A DNA stretch of 64,000 bases from Bremia lactucae (lineage: Eukaryota > Oomycota > Peronosporomycetes > Peronosporales > Peronosporaceae). Positions 50,767 through 62,724 of the stretch are shown here, piece by piece. The translations under genes and the position numbers were made by a program. The stretch covers positions 2,604,085 to 2,668,084 of the forward strand of contig NC_090620.1 of assembly GCF_004359215.1 (NCBI RefSeq). Reading direction: 5' to 3'. Under the pieces are notes generated by a model that had not been told where the DNA came from, did not search any database, and saw only the letters and a list, made by a program, of their open reading frames with translations. Position 1 is the stretch's first letter. Each line of letters starts with the position of its first letter.

Positions 50767-52440
50767 CTCACTTTCGGCCGTGTTGTGGTTAATGCAGGTC
50801 ACAAGAGCGCACAGACTGTCAAGCTTATGCGAATCCAGCGCCTTCGTCAACACGTCAGCAACCATCTTATCCAAACGTACGTATTGTGGAACAATTATGC
50901 CAATCTTGCTTTATCACACACAAATTTGACCCTTAAGTCAATGTGTTTAACTTTCAGGTGATGACTCCCCCTTTAAATGCTTTATGGCAACCTGATTGTC
51001 AACCATCATGGCATGGATGTCAAGATTATGAGGCCCAACTCCTACAGCAATTATCGGATTCCAAGTAGCTCACGAGCCGCGTCTGAAGCGGCGACAGATT
51101 CAGTTTCCACGTCGACAATGAAGCGCCACCTTGTTTCTTGGAAGTCTAGGCAATAATAATTCAGTTAATATCGTGATTGCAACTGTCAACGACTTACTAT
51201 CGTATTTGCCTGCTGCAAAATCAGCAGCCTCAAGGAACTTTCACCAGGATGATCGTTGGACATGTGCATCTTGAGCGCTTGAGTTTCTTTTAGGTAACGT
51301 AGAATGCGTTTCGCTTGATTACAGTCGCAAACAGCTGGCTGATGTGTTTGTCTTGTTGCTTGATGAACAGAGAAAGCAATATCTGGCCGTGTACAGCGTG
51401 CCACTCACAGTAACCTGCCCCGAAGAGACTGGAAACTCTTCACAGTTGGCTGACGTTCACTCGAGTGTACCGGTAGCAGATCTTCATGTTCAAGAGATAA
51501 GTCGTAGCAATCGTCACTAATTGGTGTCCGTTTCCCTTTAATCAATTTCATTTATGCACTTACAAGTATCTCGTTAATCGCTTCTTGTTGATCCAAAACA
51601 TCTCCTCCATTTTCCATCGTCACAATAAGCATACCGAGAATTTTGCTGACGTGTCCAAGCTGCTTAAACGACAGCGATAAATGACCTTGAAACAACTCCT
51701 CAATCAGACTAGCGCGAGTCGATGCTAAAAGATCATCGACGTAATGACCAACAAGTATTATGTCTCCATCGATTACTTTGTGGTAAAGACACATATCAGT
51801 AATGCATCGCGAAAATCCAGCTTCAGTGAGCTTGTCATGAAGCAATTGGGTTTACAAACGTCGAGCCTGCTTCAAGCCATTCAGTCTTTTTCAACTTTAG
51901 CACAAGGTCGTGGCCAGTCTTGGCTTCAATTTGTTTAAGCTCTTTATCCGTAAGAACCATTACGCCTGGTACACACAGGTACATGCCCAATCCACTTTCC
52001 TTGTCAGCTTGCGGATAGGCATTTGGCACATCGCCATGATGAGCACGAGCTTTCCAAACAACCGCCAGAGCCAAATTAATTTTGATTATCGCCATTTCCA
52101 AGACTGCAGCGAATGTTGAAAGAATCAACTCTGAAATTTTGCTTGTTTCCGCAAGCAAGAAGTCGGGTATTAAAACGCTCAATGGTATTCTTGTGATTCA
52201 GTCTTCTTCTTAAACACCCATTTACTGTGCAGGGCACTAATGACTACAAAAAAGCCATGTTAGATTAACGCAGACAGTTCTTCGTCCATACATTTAACCC
52301 ATTCATCCGACTTTTGGCTTCTTATAACCTCGTCGTAATTTAATGGAACACGTTTAGTGATGAGATTCACTACCGTCGTGATGCTCTCCTTCTGACGAGT
52401 ATCATCCAGCGAAACAATTGCTTTCGAGCGCGTTCCATAC
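50767..52440 (-). pseudogene. Ty1/copia pol (RT and RNase H), broken
   Basis: Minus strand in order: 52,400-52,290 RT start ('VPLNYDEVIRSQKSDEWVKC'); 52,182-51,840 ('VVWKARAHHGDVPNAYPQAD', 'LYLCVPG' type motif); 51,845-51,552 ('LTEAGFSRCITDMCLYHK', 'LVGHYVDDLLAST' with the YVDD active site intact); 51,404-51,186 ('ARCTRPDIAFSVHQATRQTH', 'CNQAKRILRYLK'); 50,874-50,800 RNase H end ('MVADVLTKALDSHKLDSL'). Stops and shifts separate the pieces. Gag and integrase are missing upstream, where an unrelated gypsy gag begins. Confidence 0.8.
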
Positions 52441-52831
52441 CACGATCTCTGCCAGGCCTTGTTCTTCTACTTCTGAGTCTTGTTACGAGTAGTTTTTTGC
52501 GCAACAATATCTGACAAAGCACTCGTTGCGTCATCTCCTTCTAAGTCACCATGCCATCGTAATTGTCAACATTAATTCCACGCTAAATAAGTACATTCTG
52601 TGCATCAGTCAATGTCTCGATATTTTTCACATGCTGAGTGACAACGACCACTCTCTCTTGCTTCAAAAACACACGAAATCCTTTCACCTCGTCACTCTGA
52701 CTAGGTCCGAAATTTCGAGACCCTAGGGACTATGCTACCCATTTGTTCCACAACTTTGAAGTTAGAGGTAGCTTTAAAGTCCGCATCAGTAGGGCATCCC
52801 GCCCTACTGCGCTCCTGTATTTCCCAACCCC
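52441..52831. other. No gene seen
   Basis: Junction between copia pol and gypsy gag; no motif recognised. Confidence 0.35.
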
Positions 52832-53480
52832 TCAGTAATCGATGCGGAACTCATACGTCTCGCAAGCTGGCTCTTGCAAATCGCCCTTTGGGAAGGGAAT
52901 CCTCTTGCGTGGCATCTTTGTCCCATTAGGAACCCTGGCATAGCAGCAAGCCATCACATGGCCGCGCTTACCGCATTTATAACAGACAACGTCTACATTG
53001 CCCAACTCCATGGGAGTGGCATCTGTCCTCTCGGCCGACGGCTTTACCAAGCTGTCGCCGAGGCACTGTTGTAGGATTGCTCCTCAACCAAGGCAATTTG
53101 GATCGCCTCTTCCATCGTCGACGGCACCGTTCTGAATAGGGCCTGTCGCGATGGGCCATGCCGAAGTCCGTTCATAAACGTGGACGCCTTAATGTGCTCC
53201 GGAATCTTACCTACGGTAATGGACGCTGACAGCGAGCGGATCTCCTGCACGTACTTGAAAAGACCGCTTCGTACGGTGGCTGGTAAATGGCGCGAATCTT
53301 TGTTTTAAAGATCGCCCATGTCATCTCAACAGTTCTGTTGAGAGCCTCGCTCCGAGCCTGCTCATGCCTCAGCTAATCCTGAGTCTGAGTGACGGACTCC
53401 GCCGCAGCATGGCTCTGAGCCTCGGACGCGGATCTCCGCTGTCCGAGCACGATGCCTCAAATTGCCCCAATTAAGCAACA
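52832..53480 (-). pseudogene. Ty3/gypsy gag with zinc knuckle (LTR-B family)
   Basis: Minus strand: 'MTWAIFKTKIRAIYQPP' (53,330 area), 'MQEIRSLSASITVGKIPEHI' (53,250), 'TMEEAIQIALVEEQS', a shift, then 'PMELGNVDVVCYKCGKRG' followed by His and Cys (52,990-52,930): a CX2CX4HX4C nucleocapsid knuckle. It lies 200 bp downstream of LTR B in the LTR's sense direction, so this is a 5' end (LTR, primer site, gag) of that family. Pol is missing; copia sequence follows. Confidence 0.75.
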
Positions 53481-53661
53481 TCTTGCTCAGGAGGACGGCA
53501 CACGAGCCTGACCAGGGCTTGTTCACCAAGTCCTTGCGCCATATGCCCTGCTACCCCTCGATGATGCTCGGAGAGGTGGGAGAAACGGGCCAATCGATAT
53601 TCAGGCTCATCCTCACGTGCACACGCAGAGAATTTTTTTTAATAAAAAAAGAGGTCGTGGA

Positions 53662-53683
53662 AAGGATTACAAGTGCTATCGAG
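53662..53683 (-). other. Primer-binding-site-like sequence
   Basis: Directly after the LTR B sense end, the minus strand reads CTCGATAGCACTTGTAATCC, similar to the TGGTAGCACTTCG found after LTR A. It supports the orientation of LTR B. Confidence 0.45.
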
Positions 53684-54205
53684 TGTAGGCGGGCACGCCT
53701 TAATGCTGCCACGCTCTACTTTAGCACACACCCTAACACAGCGAGAAAGCGTTTTGATCGACTTCTCTCACGTGCACTGAGGTTGTTGTGGTGGGCGGTT
53801 TAGTGACCTCACCCAACGCACTAAGTAGGGTATGGGTGTCTTGATGGAGCGGTAATCCGGCTCCTCATCAGGTAGGAAGTAGCTGTCAAACTGATTTATA
53901 TATAATCGTATTGAATATAAATCCCTTTTTTAACCAATTCTATAATGTCACCTCTGTAGATAAACACTAATATGTATTGCGAGCGATTTTTTCTAGATAC
54001 CTCGCGTAACGGATGATGCTAGCCGCCATCCCTGCTGATGTGAATGCCCTCCGAGACATCACATACACAAGCGTGGGTCACAATGTGAGCCACACCCAAG
54101 TAGTGGGTCTAATTACTTTTTAAGTAATTGACCATTCCCTTAAGTACACTCAAAGTGTACTTAACGGGGACCGTGTAACATTAGGGCATCTTAAGCCCGT
54201 TAAAA
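53684..54205 (-). repeat. LTR B, full copy (5' LTR)
   Basis: Plus-strand reading TGTAGGCGGGCACGCC... to ...AGCCCGTTAAA, about 522 bp; reversed, it is TGTAACGGGC-type to GTGCCCGCCTACA. Followed in its sense direction by a primer-site-like sequence and gag. Confidence 0.75.
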
Positions 54206-54372
54206 CTTACACTTCGGAACGGAACAGAGGTATTAATGGATATGTTTGGAGATTAATTAGGCAAGGAGAAACGCACGGTCACCGTCAATAATGCTCAGGA
54301 GGTCGTCTTGTCCGTGTTTTCTTACTTTAAGCGGACAGCGGAGTTCCTTGAAATTTGTTGACCACATGCAAA
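54206..54372. other. No gene seen
   Basis: Short spacer between LTR B and a fold-back element. Confidence 0.35.
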
Positions 54373-54605
54373 GGGTTGAGGCTCCATGGAAAATACTTAA
54401 TAGTTGGGTTTGCTGTGAGCACGAGCGCCGTTTAAGTGTTCAATGTTGTGTATTCACCAGGAGTATTTATCACTCAATGATGTGTATTCATCAAGAGCTG
54501 ATATATTCATCGAGAACTAATGAATACGCAACATCGAACACGTAACACGGCTGTCGTGCTCACAGCACATACAGCTATTCAGTGTTTTCCGTGGAGCCAC
54601 AACCC
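54373..54605. mobile_element. Fold-back / MITE-like element
   Basis: The left arm begins 'gggttgaggctccatggaaa' and contains 'tttgctgtgagcacgag'. The right arm ends with its near reverse complement ('agtgttttccgtggagccac') and contains 'gtcgtgctcacagc'. Arms are about 90-95 bp at roughly 80-85% by eye, with a ~50-bp centre of 'gtattcatca' type repeats. No coding capacity. The exact ends and a target duplication are uncertain. Confidence 0.65.
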
Positions 54606-55062
54606 CTCCATAAAGAACACACATGCGTACGTAGCGTCACAATGCCAACTATTTCATCGAGTCAAACGGTAACTGTATTTGCGCTAACGGCAATCATCAC
54701 CGGGCTACTACATCGAGACGATTCTCCCGACGGCAGATACTAACCGATGACGCCGTTGTTGACACAGCTTAGAGCACTGTCACGAAATTTTAAATTTAAG
54801 TATGACACAAATTAGTTACCCATCAGCTAAACCTATATTTACAGGACGTGAAATGTTTCGACGAGCGAGAGGCATTTGTCATGAACCGGCAACACGAAGA
54901 ACTTGTACATTTCATATGGAATTGCTCAGGTGCGCGCAAGTGGTGGATGTTTATTATTACTCAGTGGACGTGATCAGCAACAACCCCGGCACAAATGCTC
55001 CTGTATAAAAAAGCAGCCTGTTCGCGATCGGCACCGATTTTCTCCGCGAGTACGGATGGATA
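54606..55062. other. No gene seen
   Basis: Short open stretches only. A plus-strand ORF at 54,802-55,008 has no motif. Confidence 0.35.
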
Positions 55063-55290
55063 TGTTGGAAGATGGGTTTTATATGGCTTACATGACAGTG
55101 GATGAGTTTCGGTGATGGGGGACTGTTCGCGGTTACGACGTCAGTAAAACGACCGCGATGTGATTGAAGTGAACACGATGTAGGGAGGTATAGGAATACA
55201 TCCAAAAATCAGTAACAGTTTCACATTTACACTCAAAGAAAAAGGTTGGATTTCTTACGCAGAAGACTTTATAGGTTTTAAGCCCAAAAA
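55063..55290 (+). repeat. Copia LTR (family E), 5' LTR
   Basis: TGTTGGAAGATGGGTTTTATATGGC..., matching the LTR start at 50,766 on the other strand for ~110 bp. Its 3' boundary before gag is not resolved. Confidence 0.55.
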
Positions 55291-55299
55291 CGCTTGTAG

Positions 55300-57000
55300 T
55301 CCCTGTGCGCAATGAAGGCGCACCTGTAACACCTGGCGAACGCATTCGGGCCGCCATGTCACCATCTACCGAGTCTGCAGAGGCAGGCACGAGTGAGGTG
55401 GTCGATGGAATCAGCAATGTAATCTCAAGAACCTCGAGGCATTGACCGCCATGCAAGATCGCATGGCTTGTCTCGAGCTTTCGCTGCTTAAGTGAGAGGA
55501 GGAACAGCGCACGAAGGAAGCTCAGGAGACAGTTTTTTATCAGTCAGCATTTGAAAGAAGTTTTGGCTCGTCACGAATGAAGATGAATACATTCCTTCAC
55601 ACGCCTCCTTAGTGAGGGCAATTTTGCCGAGAGCTCCGCAGTTCCAGAGCTGTATGTTTCGACAGCATCAAGAGTATGCTGCAGTGAGGCAACGCCAGGC
55701 GATGTCCCAAGTGCCTGCACCGCAGCGGGCACCAGCACCACCGAATTTGCCTCCTGACTACGTTCACAACATATGGGTGGTATTCAAGTACCTGATACTC
55801 GCCAGAGGAAACTATCAATTCGTCCTTTCGACAGAAAAAAATTATACGGAGGACTAAAATCTGTATTTTTATTGGGGCATCGTTTCGTCAGGCAGCTTGT
55901 GCTGGCTCAGATGGCATATGAATTTGATTGGTCTAAAGAAGTCAAGTCTGATTTACTTAAACAATAACTAGGGTGTAACTGTGGAGCGGTACTACCATGA
56001 GCAGCTTGAGACTTGGTGGCAACCGCAACCTACTTTGCATTATTTGATAAAATGCTTATACCAACTGTTCCGGACGACAATTACCCAAACTCAAGCCAGC
56101 AAACTTTTAATTGCAAGGAAAGATCCAAAGAGGCCTTGGTCTGAGGCTATTTGACCTCGTCGCTACGAGCGACGCGACTGGCGTGCAGAAGCGCTGGTAC
56201 TTGAAAACATTGTGCAGTAAGCTTCTACAGATTCTTGTCACGTACTAATGGCTAAGTACGATAATAATCGAATGGATTATTTGAGACACGCGGAGGAGCT
56301 GGCACACTATGCCCAAGCAATTGAAACTGACGTGCGAGGCACAAATACTACTGGAAAGGATGTCGTACTGCATGTAGCGGGATCAAGGCCGAAAACAGAA
56401 ACTAGGACTTGTTACAATTGCAACAAGGTTGGTCACATTGCTACAAATTGTCGCGGAAAGAAGAACAAGAACGAAGATAACGATATGGACGTGGGGTCAA
56501 TTTTTGCTGTAGTCGATGATTTGACCAATATTCAGCTTTAGTGGATATTGGACAGTGGTTCCAGTCGTCATCTTGTGAGTGATGAGCCCATGCTGAAAAA
56601 ATTAAGTGATTGTGAAAGTGAATGCATGCTACCAGATGGTCAAACGCTTCGTGCCACAAAAGTCGGTCCAGTCTTACTTCGAGTGCATGTTGTTGGTAAG
56701 TCCAGTATAATAACTGACTGATGTCACTCTCGCACCATTAATTACGAGTAACACAAGTCGTATGGGAAGCTTGAAGGATAAGGGTTTCAGCCTTACGTAT
56801 ACGTGGATGGTGTTCAGTCTTTGGTGTTGGCCAAGACTGGTATCGTGGTATTCAATGTTCAGCTAGTTGGAGTGATTATTAGCGAGAATAGGCGACCGTT
56901 CGTATAGCGAACGGCGCGCTCGATAAGTCCGAGGGAGTTCAGGTAGAACTCGCCTTCGGCTTTAGTGACTTCTCTTGTAAAGTGACGTTCATAGTGCTAA
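55300..57000 (+). pseudogene. Ty1/copia gag and protease start, broken
   Basis: Plus-strand frames: 'GERIRAAMSPSTESAEAGTS' (55,330) and 'LTAMQDRMACLELSL' (coil); 'RFVRQLVLAQMAYEFDWS' (55,880-55,940); 'MAKYDNNRMDYLRHAEELAH' (56,248); zinc knuckle 'TCYNCNKVGHIATNCRG' (CX2CX4HX4C, 56,405-56,460); an in-frame stop; then the protease 'WILDSGSSRHLVSDEPML' with the D-S-G active site (56,545-56,590). A few remnants continue to about 56,900, after which gypsy sequence follows. The gag part from 56,248 is open for 97 codons; the element as a whole is dead. Confidence 0.8.
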
Positions 57001-57200
57001 GTATGTAGAGCCCGTATGAGGCATGCCATGCTTGGCAAAACACCAACCATAGATAGACAGGTGAACACGCACAGTTGCGAACTCTACGCAGGACACCGAA
57101 AAGGATGTGCTTCTGCGAGAGGCGTATGCAACTACTGTCGTATCGAACACGTTGGATGTCAAACGCCATTAATTCCTATCCAGCTCGTGAAGACTGGGGT
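57001..57200. other. Junction of copia and gypsy remnants
   Basis: No conserved motif. Possibly gypsy sequence upstream of RT. Confidence 0.35.
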
Positions 57201-60200
57201 AGTGAAAAGGGCAATAACAAGCAGTCATGTATCCCATAGTCCCGCACAGAGCTGAAAGCATGTGGCAGTCGAGGGCGAGCTGACAGGAAGTCAAGCGTCG
57301 CATAAATAAATCGGCACAGTGCCTAGAGCCTGGTGCGGTTGAAAGGAGTGCATTAGCCAGGAGTGCAACGGCACCCGCTTCCCAGTCAAAGGTCGTGGTG
57401 ACTCGAAGAACGAGTACCGACAGATTAGGACGATCAAAAGCACGTCTAAACAAGTGGCTTTTGGATCAGTTCTATCAAAGAGGACGGTCCTTCGAACGAT
57501 GTGTTCAAGGCCATAAAAGACGAAATTGCGGAGGCATCCTCAGTTGTGGTGCTCCGGCAAGTCTTTCAATCTGCCGAGGGGATAGTAAAAGCCCGGAGAC
57601 GTCGTGGGATATGTTCCTTGCCAAATCAGCAGAAGAAAGATCCACGATATAGTCACACCACTTCCAGAAGTGAACTTGGTGGACTGTTGCACGTAGTCCA
57701 CAATGGAAGAGAGCGTCCGAGAAACGGACAAAAAGAAACGGTTCGCTGAGTAAGGCTGGGATGCCTTGAGAGACAGTCCGTTCCTTAAGGTTCTGTGGAA
57801 ACATCGCGATGTGTTCCCAGAATAAGTGCCGAGCCGCCTACCAGCAGATAGATGCATCGGGCACGAGATAGATATCGAACCCGGCACCAAGTATTGTGTG
57901 ACCAGGCAATGGCCATTGCCGAAAGAACAAGTCGATTGTATTTATGAGTTCTTCGACAAGCGAGCCAAGGCGGGACATGTGCGTGAGAGAAAATCGCCTC
58001 ACTGCAGCCCGACGTTTTGTGTGCGTAAAGTTACAGGTGGATGGCGCGTGGTTCATGCTTACAACAAGCTGAACACGGCGGCCATACCGGCGCAAACGCC
58101 AATCCCGCGGAAAGATGTCTTGTTGAACTCCATGGGAAAGTCAACTATCTTTTCCGCGTTGGATTTGAAGGATGGCTACTATCAGGTACTCATGCGAGAG
58201 TCCGATGAGTTCAGAAGCTCTGAACTCAGCCCTTGGTGGCTCAAACGTCTGTTTAAAACGGCAGTAAGCACCCCAAGCGGTATGCTTTCGGAGTGGCTTG
58301 TGATGCCGAAGGTTTAAAAAACGCACCAGCGACATTCAACCGAGTGGTGGCTCACGTGATGCGTCAGCACCGTGCCTACGCGCCTCATTACTTTGACGAT
58401 GTATTCGTGCATAGTAGGGCCGAGGACGGGCTGAGCGCAATAGAGTCGCACAAGCGTCATTTAGACGCTGTGTTGCAGACTTTAAAGGACGCCCAATTGT
58501 ACGTCAACTTGCAAAAGTGCGTGTTAGGGGTCCCTGATATACCTGTATTGGGCGGCATCGTTGGTACACATGGTGTACGAGCAGACCCAGAAAAGGTAAA
58601 ATCAGTAAAGGAATGGCCAATCCCATGGCATGTGAAGGATTTGCGCCAGCTGCGATGCAGTAATTTTGCATTCGGCGGCGCGGCCAGGAAAAGGATAACG
58701 ACGGCGTTGACCGCATCATCTCTTATCAGTCCCGGTTTTTAAAAGCCGCGGAGGATTACCCTGTGTATGACAAACAGCTACTTTTGATAGAGTATGCTCT
58801 TGTCAAGTTTCGTGTGCACCTATTGGGAAATAAAACCATTTGTGGTTTATACGGATCACGCATCATAAACTCACCGCACCTCTCGCCTAGAATGTAAGAT
58901 GGCTCAAATTCTTCTTTAATTTAATATCATAGTTGAATAAAAGCCGGGAAAGTCGAATGTCTTGGCTGACGCTTTATCGCGCAGACCCGACTAAAAGGTA
59001 AGACAACAGGAAAGTGAGTCTAGTGCTAAAGCACAATTTCAGCCGTCAACGTTGGCAATCATGAAGGCATACCACATGACGAGCTCATTAGCCTCTGAAA
59101 TTAAACAGAGCAGCTACAGTAAGGTCGACCAGTGTCGCCTGCTGTTGGATCAATTGGTGGACGAAAGGTAGCCCTTCCGTCGCACCTGAAAGCTAAGCTA
59201 AATATCTTTAGCTACAGCGATAACGTATTATGGTATCAGCTGTCTCCTTGTGATTCCTTGAAAATCTATGTGCCTCATCACACGAATCTCAAGCTGATGA
59301 TCCTTCACGAGCTCCATTATGCACCATCGAGTGGGCATCTGGGGCGTGAAAATATATTCTTACGAGTGTCAGAAGAATTTCGATGGCCACACCTATATAG
59401 ATGAGTGGCCAGCTATCTTCGCTCTTGTGAACAGTGTCAGCGCATTAAGCCTGCAGCGTCCAGCAGTGCGCCGCTGAAGCTCCTACCGATTCCAATGGAT
59501 TGTTGGAAGTCAGTATGTCTGGACTTCATGTTTGGCATGCCGCCCGATCATAAGGGTCGGACTGGGCTCGTCGTCTTTGTATACAGATTAAGAAAAATGG
59601 TGCATTTAGCACCATGTAAAACGTCGATCACAGGCAAGGAGACAGCTCTCTTGTTCCTGGATCATGTATTCGACTACACGGGATACCCGAGTCTATAGTA
59701 TCGGACCGGGATCCACGTTTTACCTCTGGTTTCTGGGGACATGTGTTTGAGCTGCTAGGTAGCTAAATCCACGCGTCGACCGCAGATCACTCCCAGACCT
59801 ATAGCCGAACAGAACGTGCCAGTCGGATCGTGGCGGATGTATTACGCACGATAGCAACTCCCAAAGAATGGAGCAAGCAATTGCCCTTTGTGGAGTTCGC
59901 TATCAATAACAGTGTCCACGCCACTATGGGTGAGAAGCCGATTTATATTAACGGACTGCGCCATCCTCGGACGCCACTCTTGTTTGTGCGCAGCCCGAGT
60001 CTTAGTGGGGGAGGGCCCCTCACTATGCTCGGTGCGAAAGAGGGACATCGTTTCGTCAATATGACGATGACCCATGTGGCTATCATCTCAACGACAGAAA
60101 CTTGCCCAGTGACCCTACCAATTTAGCAGTGGTCAATTAAACTGCGTCCTAGGACCGACCTCTCGGAGGTGTCATAGGCGAGTTTGTTGCTAAAAGCGTG

Positions 60201-60547
60201 AGCGAGGCTCAACGCTTTGTGAACGAGCGATTAGCCATCATACAAAAAGTCCGTGACGCGATGGCAAGCGCCAGGACAAGCAAAAAGAATATGCGGACCG
60301 AAATGGTCGCAAAAAAATAAGGGACGCTTTATAGTGGGTGAAAAAGTACTGTTTAGTACTGCTACCCTACCTAAAACTGCAATTTCTGTACTACCTGAAG
60401 GTACTACAAAGTTATCGTTTCATTCGGCCCTTTACGGTGGTAGAAGAGATAAATAAACCTGTATTATATGCCCACCCTTCCCCCGTATATGAAGACACAC
60501 CCCGTATTTTACGTGGGTCGTCCGAAATAATATGTAGACTCAAATAA
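57201..60547 (+). pseudogene. Ty3/gypsy pol (RT, RNase H, integrase) of LTR-B family
   Basis: Plus strand in order: pre-RT linker to 57,820; RT at 57,826-58,317 ('PHCSPTFCVRKVTGGWRVVH', 'FSALDLKDGYYQVLMRESDE'), interrupted at 58,207-58,255 by a ~50-bp antisense gag piece and then a shift; RT palm at 58,293-58,620 ('NAPATFNRVVAHVMRQ', 'HYFDDVFVHSR'); a deletion of most of the thumb near 58,650; RNase H to 58,990 ('FVVYTDHAS', 'KPGKSNVLADALSR'); integrase finger at 59,290-59,460 ('HYAPSSGHLGRE', 'CEQCQRIKP'); core ('LDFMFGMPPDHKGR'); 'FAINNSVHATMGEKPIYING' (59,900); and the C-terminal part ('VGEKVLFSTATLP', 'LPPYMKTHPVFYVGR'). The final stop is at 60,545-60,547, next to the antisense ORF's stop. 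Confidence 0.85.
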
Positions 60548-60549
60548 GG

Positions 60550-62058
60550 TCACATATCCCCATCCGTCTAAGGAGACCGATGGTAACGCCGACTGTGAGT
60601 CAAGAGTCGTTCGGGTGAGGGGAACGGAGAAGGCGAAAAACTTTCAGCCGATCGACTCTTTCCACCACGAAGAGGGCCCGGGGAGCGAAGGACATAACGC
60701 GAGTAACGCGGATCCCTCAGCATTTTCTTCTCCAGAAAGTCCAAGCGAGTCTTCAGGCGTTCATAACCCTGACGAGCCTTCGCTCGGACATTATAAAGAT
60801 CCGAGGTCAGTCGCAAGACCTGACCCTCGAGATCCACAATACGTCGTTCAGCAGCGCTTAACGCTTGCGACTGAACGGACGAAGGTAAGGCAGCCGCGGA
60901 TAGGTGGGCGAGATCACTATTCCTATTGGGCGCAGTCTGCACTGATAGATAAAGGTGGGAATCAACGCTTCCATGTTGGAAGGTTGCTTGCCCACCGCTC
61001 TGTGAGGCAAAATTATCAGATCCTCGTTTAATAGAAAGGTTATCCGAAGAGTTTTGACTTTTGAGAAACGATCGATATATACGTATTGATGTGCCCGGAT
61101 TTGTGGCTGCTCATGAAAAGAAGCACCAGCTGAGGCCTCTTCGCTAGTCTCAAATGGACCAGCTGAAGTAGCGCTGTGAGAAGAAACACGGGGTACAGTA
61201 CCACCCATGATTATTCCACGCGCAAGCGGGCGAATTTTATCTGCCGCGACCGCTGGTTCATCGCATCGGAATGTGGATGAATGAAGCGCGTGAATTACTT
61301 CTCGTATTGGTCGGGCGTTTCATTTGAACGCAACACGGAAAATACGCCCAAGCGATTTTCCGTGAGCCTTCCATGATCAAAAGACGCCATAATATTTATG
61401 AGCGTCTAGAAGAGCGCACTCTAGGAGCGACGCTCATGGCCCGTTTAAAAGAGGCCATTTAGATGGAGGGGGTATCATTGATATGCCGCCCGTCACATGA
61501 CCACGTTCTAAACGACTGGCTCGTGACACCGACTGAGCACGTTCACGTGTCGTCGGCGGAGCTTTAGGCTCAGAATCCTCTATGTCAGAACCATTATGGA
61601 TTATGGTCTGATCGTAAGGCCTTGTAGTTTATTCAACAGCGAAGCTGCTGCGCCTCTATGGGCAGCGCTCTTATTAATAGTCGCTGCGCTTTCCAGCGCA
61701 GACGACGAGACAGCATTATAAAAATTTGCTATTTCCATGTTGGGAGCCATGAGAAAGTTTGGATGTGCAATAATGCGCCATCATCCTTCCTCATGAGCTC
61801 GTTGTGCGCATCACTACTATAAGGTGACGGCAACGGTGTCAAATCATTGTAATCGTCAATAAGCGACGGATCAGCATCCTCACTGTTAAGGTGGGATAGA
61901 TCCTTTAGCCCTGTTAACGCGACAGCAGCAGTAGCTGTTGATGTTTCGACTAAGGCATTAGACGCGGCCGGCGAATTTACGCGGCGCGTGCGCTTAGTTT
62001 GAGGTTGTGTGGGCGTCTTTGCAGACGACCCATCAACGTGGCCCCTTTTAGGTGGCAT
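60550..62058 (-). pseudogene. Antisense extra ORF of LTR-B gypsy element, copy 2 (degraded)
   Basis: Minus-strand start 'MPPKRGHVDG' at 62,058 and end '..TDGDM' plus TGA at 60,550, a span of 503 codons, matching copy 1 (15,277-16,719) in start, order and end. Open for about 110 codons at the start (to 61,729), then broken by a few shifts/stops. Readable parts include 'TTRERAQSVSRASR', 'HSATSAGPFETSEEASAG', 'SAAERRIVDLEGQVLRLTSD' then 'KARQGYERLKTRLDFLEKKM' (clear coiled coil, 60,860-60,750) and the tail 'GGKSRSAESFSPSPFPSPER'. No gag core or zinc knuckle. The element's real gag is of another type (52.8 kb). Function unknown; a regulator or RNA-binding accessory protein is a guess. Confidence 0.75.
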
Positions 62059-62177
62059 CTTTGGCGCCGTGTATGGAGACACAAGTCGCTAGAGTGATTT
62101 AGTGAACTAGCGGCGCGTAAAGCTGCTCGCAGTTCCTCACTCCTCTTTGACGAATTTAAAAATGTAAATTCGTTCTT

Positions 62178-62190
62178 AAAGGGGGAATGG
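62178..62190 (+). other. Polypurine tract
   Basis: 'AAAGGGGGAATGG' immediately before TGTAACGGGC, on the pol sense strand. Same as at 15,143-15,156. Confidence 0.7.
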
Positions 62191-62724
62191 TGTAACGGGC
62201 TAAAGTTGCCCTAATGTTACACAGTCCCCGTTAAGTACACTTGGTGTACTGAAGGGGAGGTCAGTTACTAAATTATGGTAATTAGATTGAGCATTTGGGT
62301 GTGGTGCACTTTTTTTACCAACCCTTGTGTATGTGATGCAGATGGGTGCATTCACATTAGGAGAGATGACGCCTAGCGTCATCCGTTACGCGAAGTATCT
62401 AGAAAAAGATACGCTCGCAATACATATTTAGTGTTATCTATAGAGATGACATTTTGGTTGGTAAAAATGGGTGTTATATTTTATACGATTAAATATAAAT
62501 CAGTCTAAAATCTACTTCCTACTTGCTAAGTGCGCACGAGGAGCCGGATTATCGCTCCCGTGACGACACTTAACCAGAGTACTTAGTGCGTTGGGTGAGG
62601 TCGCTAACGCGCCCACCGCAACTACCTCACTGCACGCATGAGAAGCTGGTTAAACCGCTTCCTCGCTGGGCTAGGGTGTATGTCTAAGTAGAGCGTGGCC
62701 GCATTTACGTTGTGCCCGCCAACA
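62191..62724 (+). repeat. LTR B, full copy (3' LTR)
   Basis: TGTAACGGGCTAAAGTTGCC... to ...GTTGTGCCCGCCAACA, about 534 bp; a TG...CA LTR lying after the purine tract in pol's direction. Confidence 0.8.
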
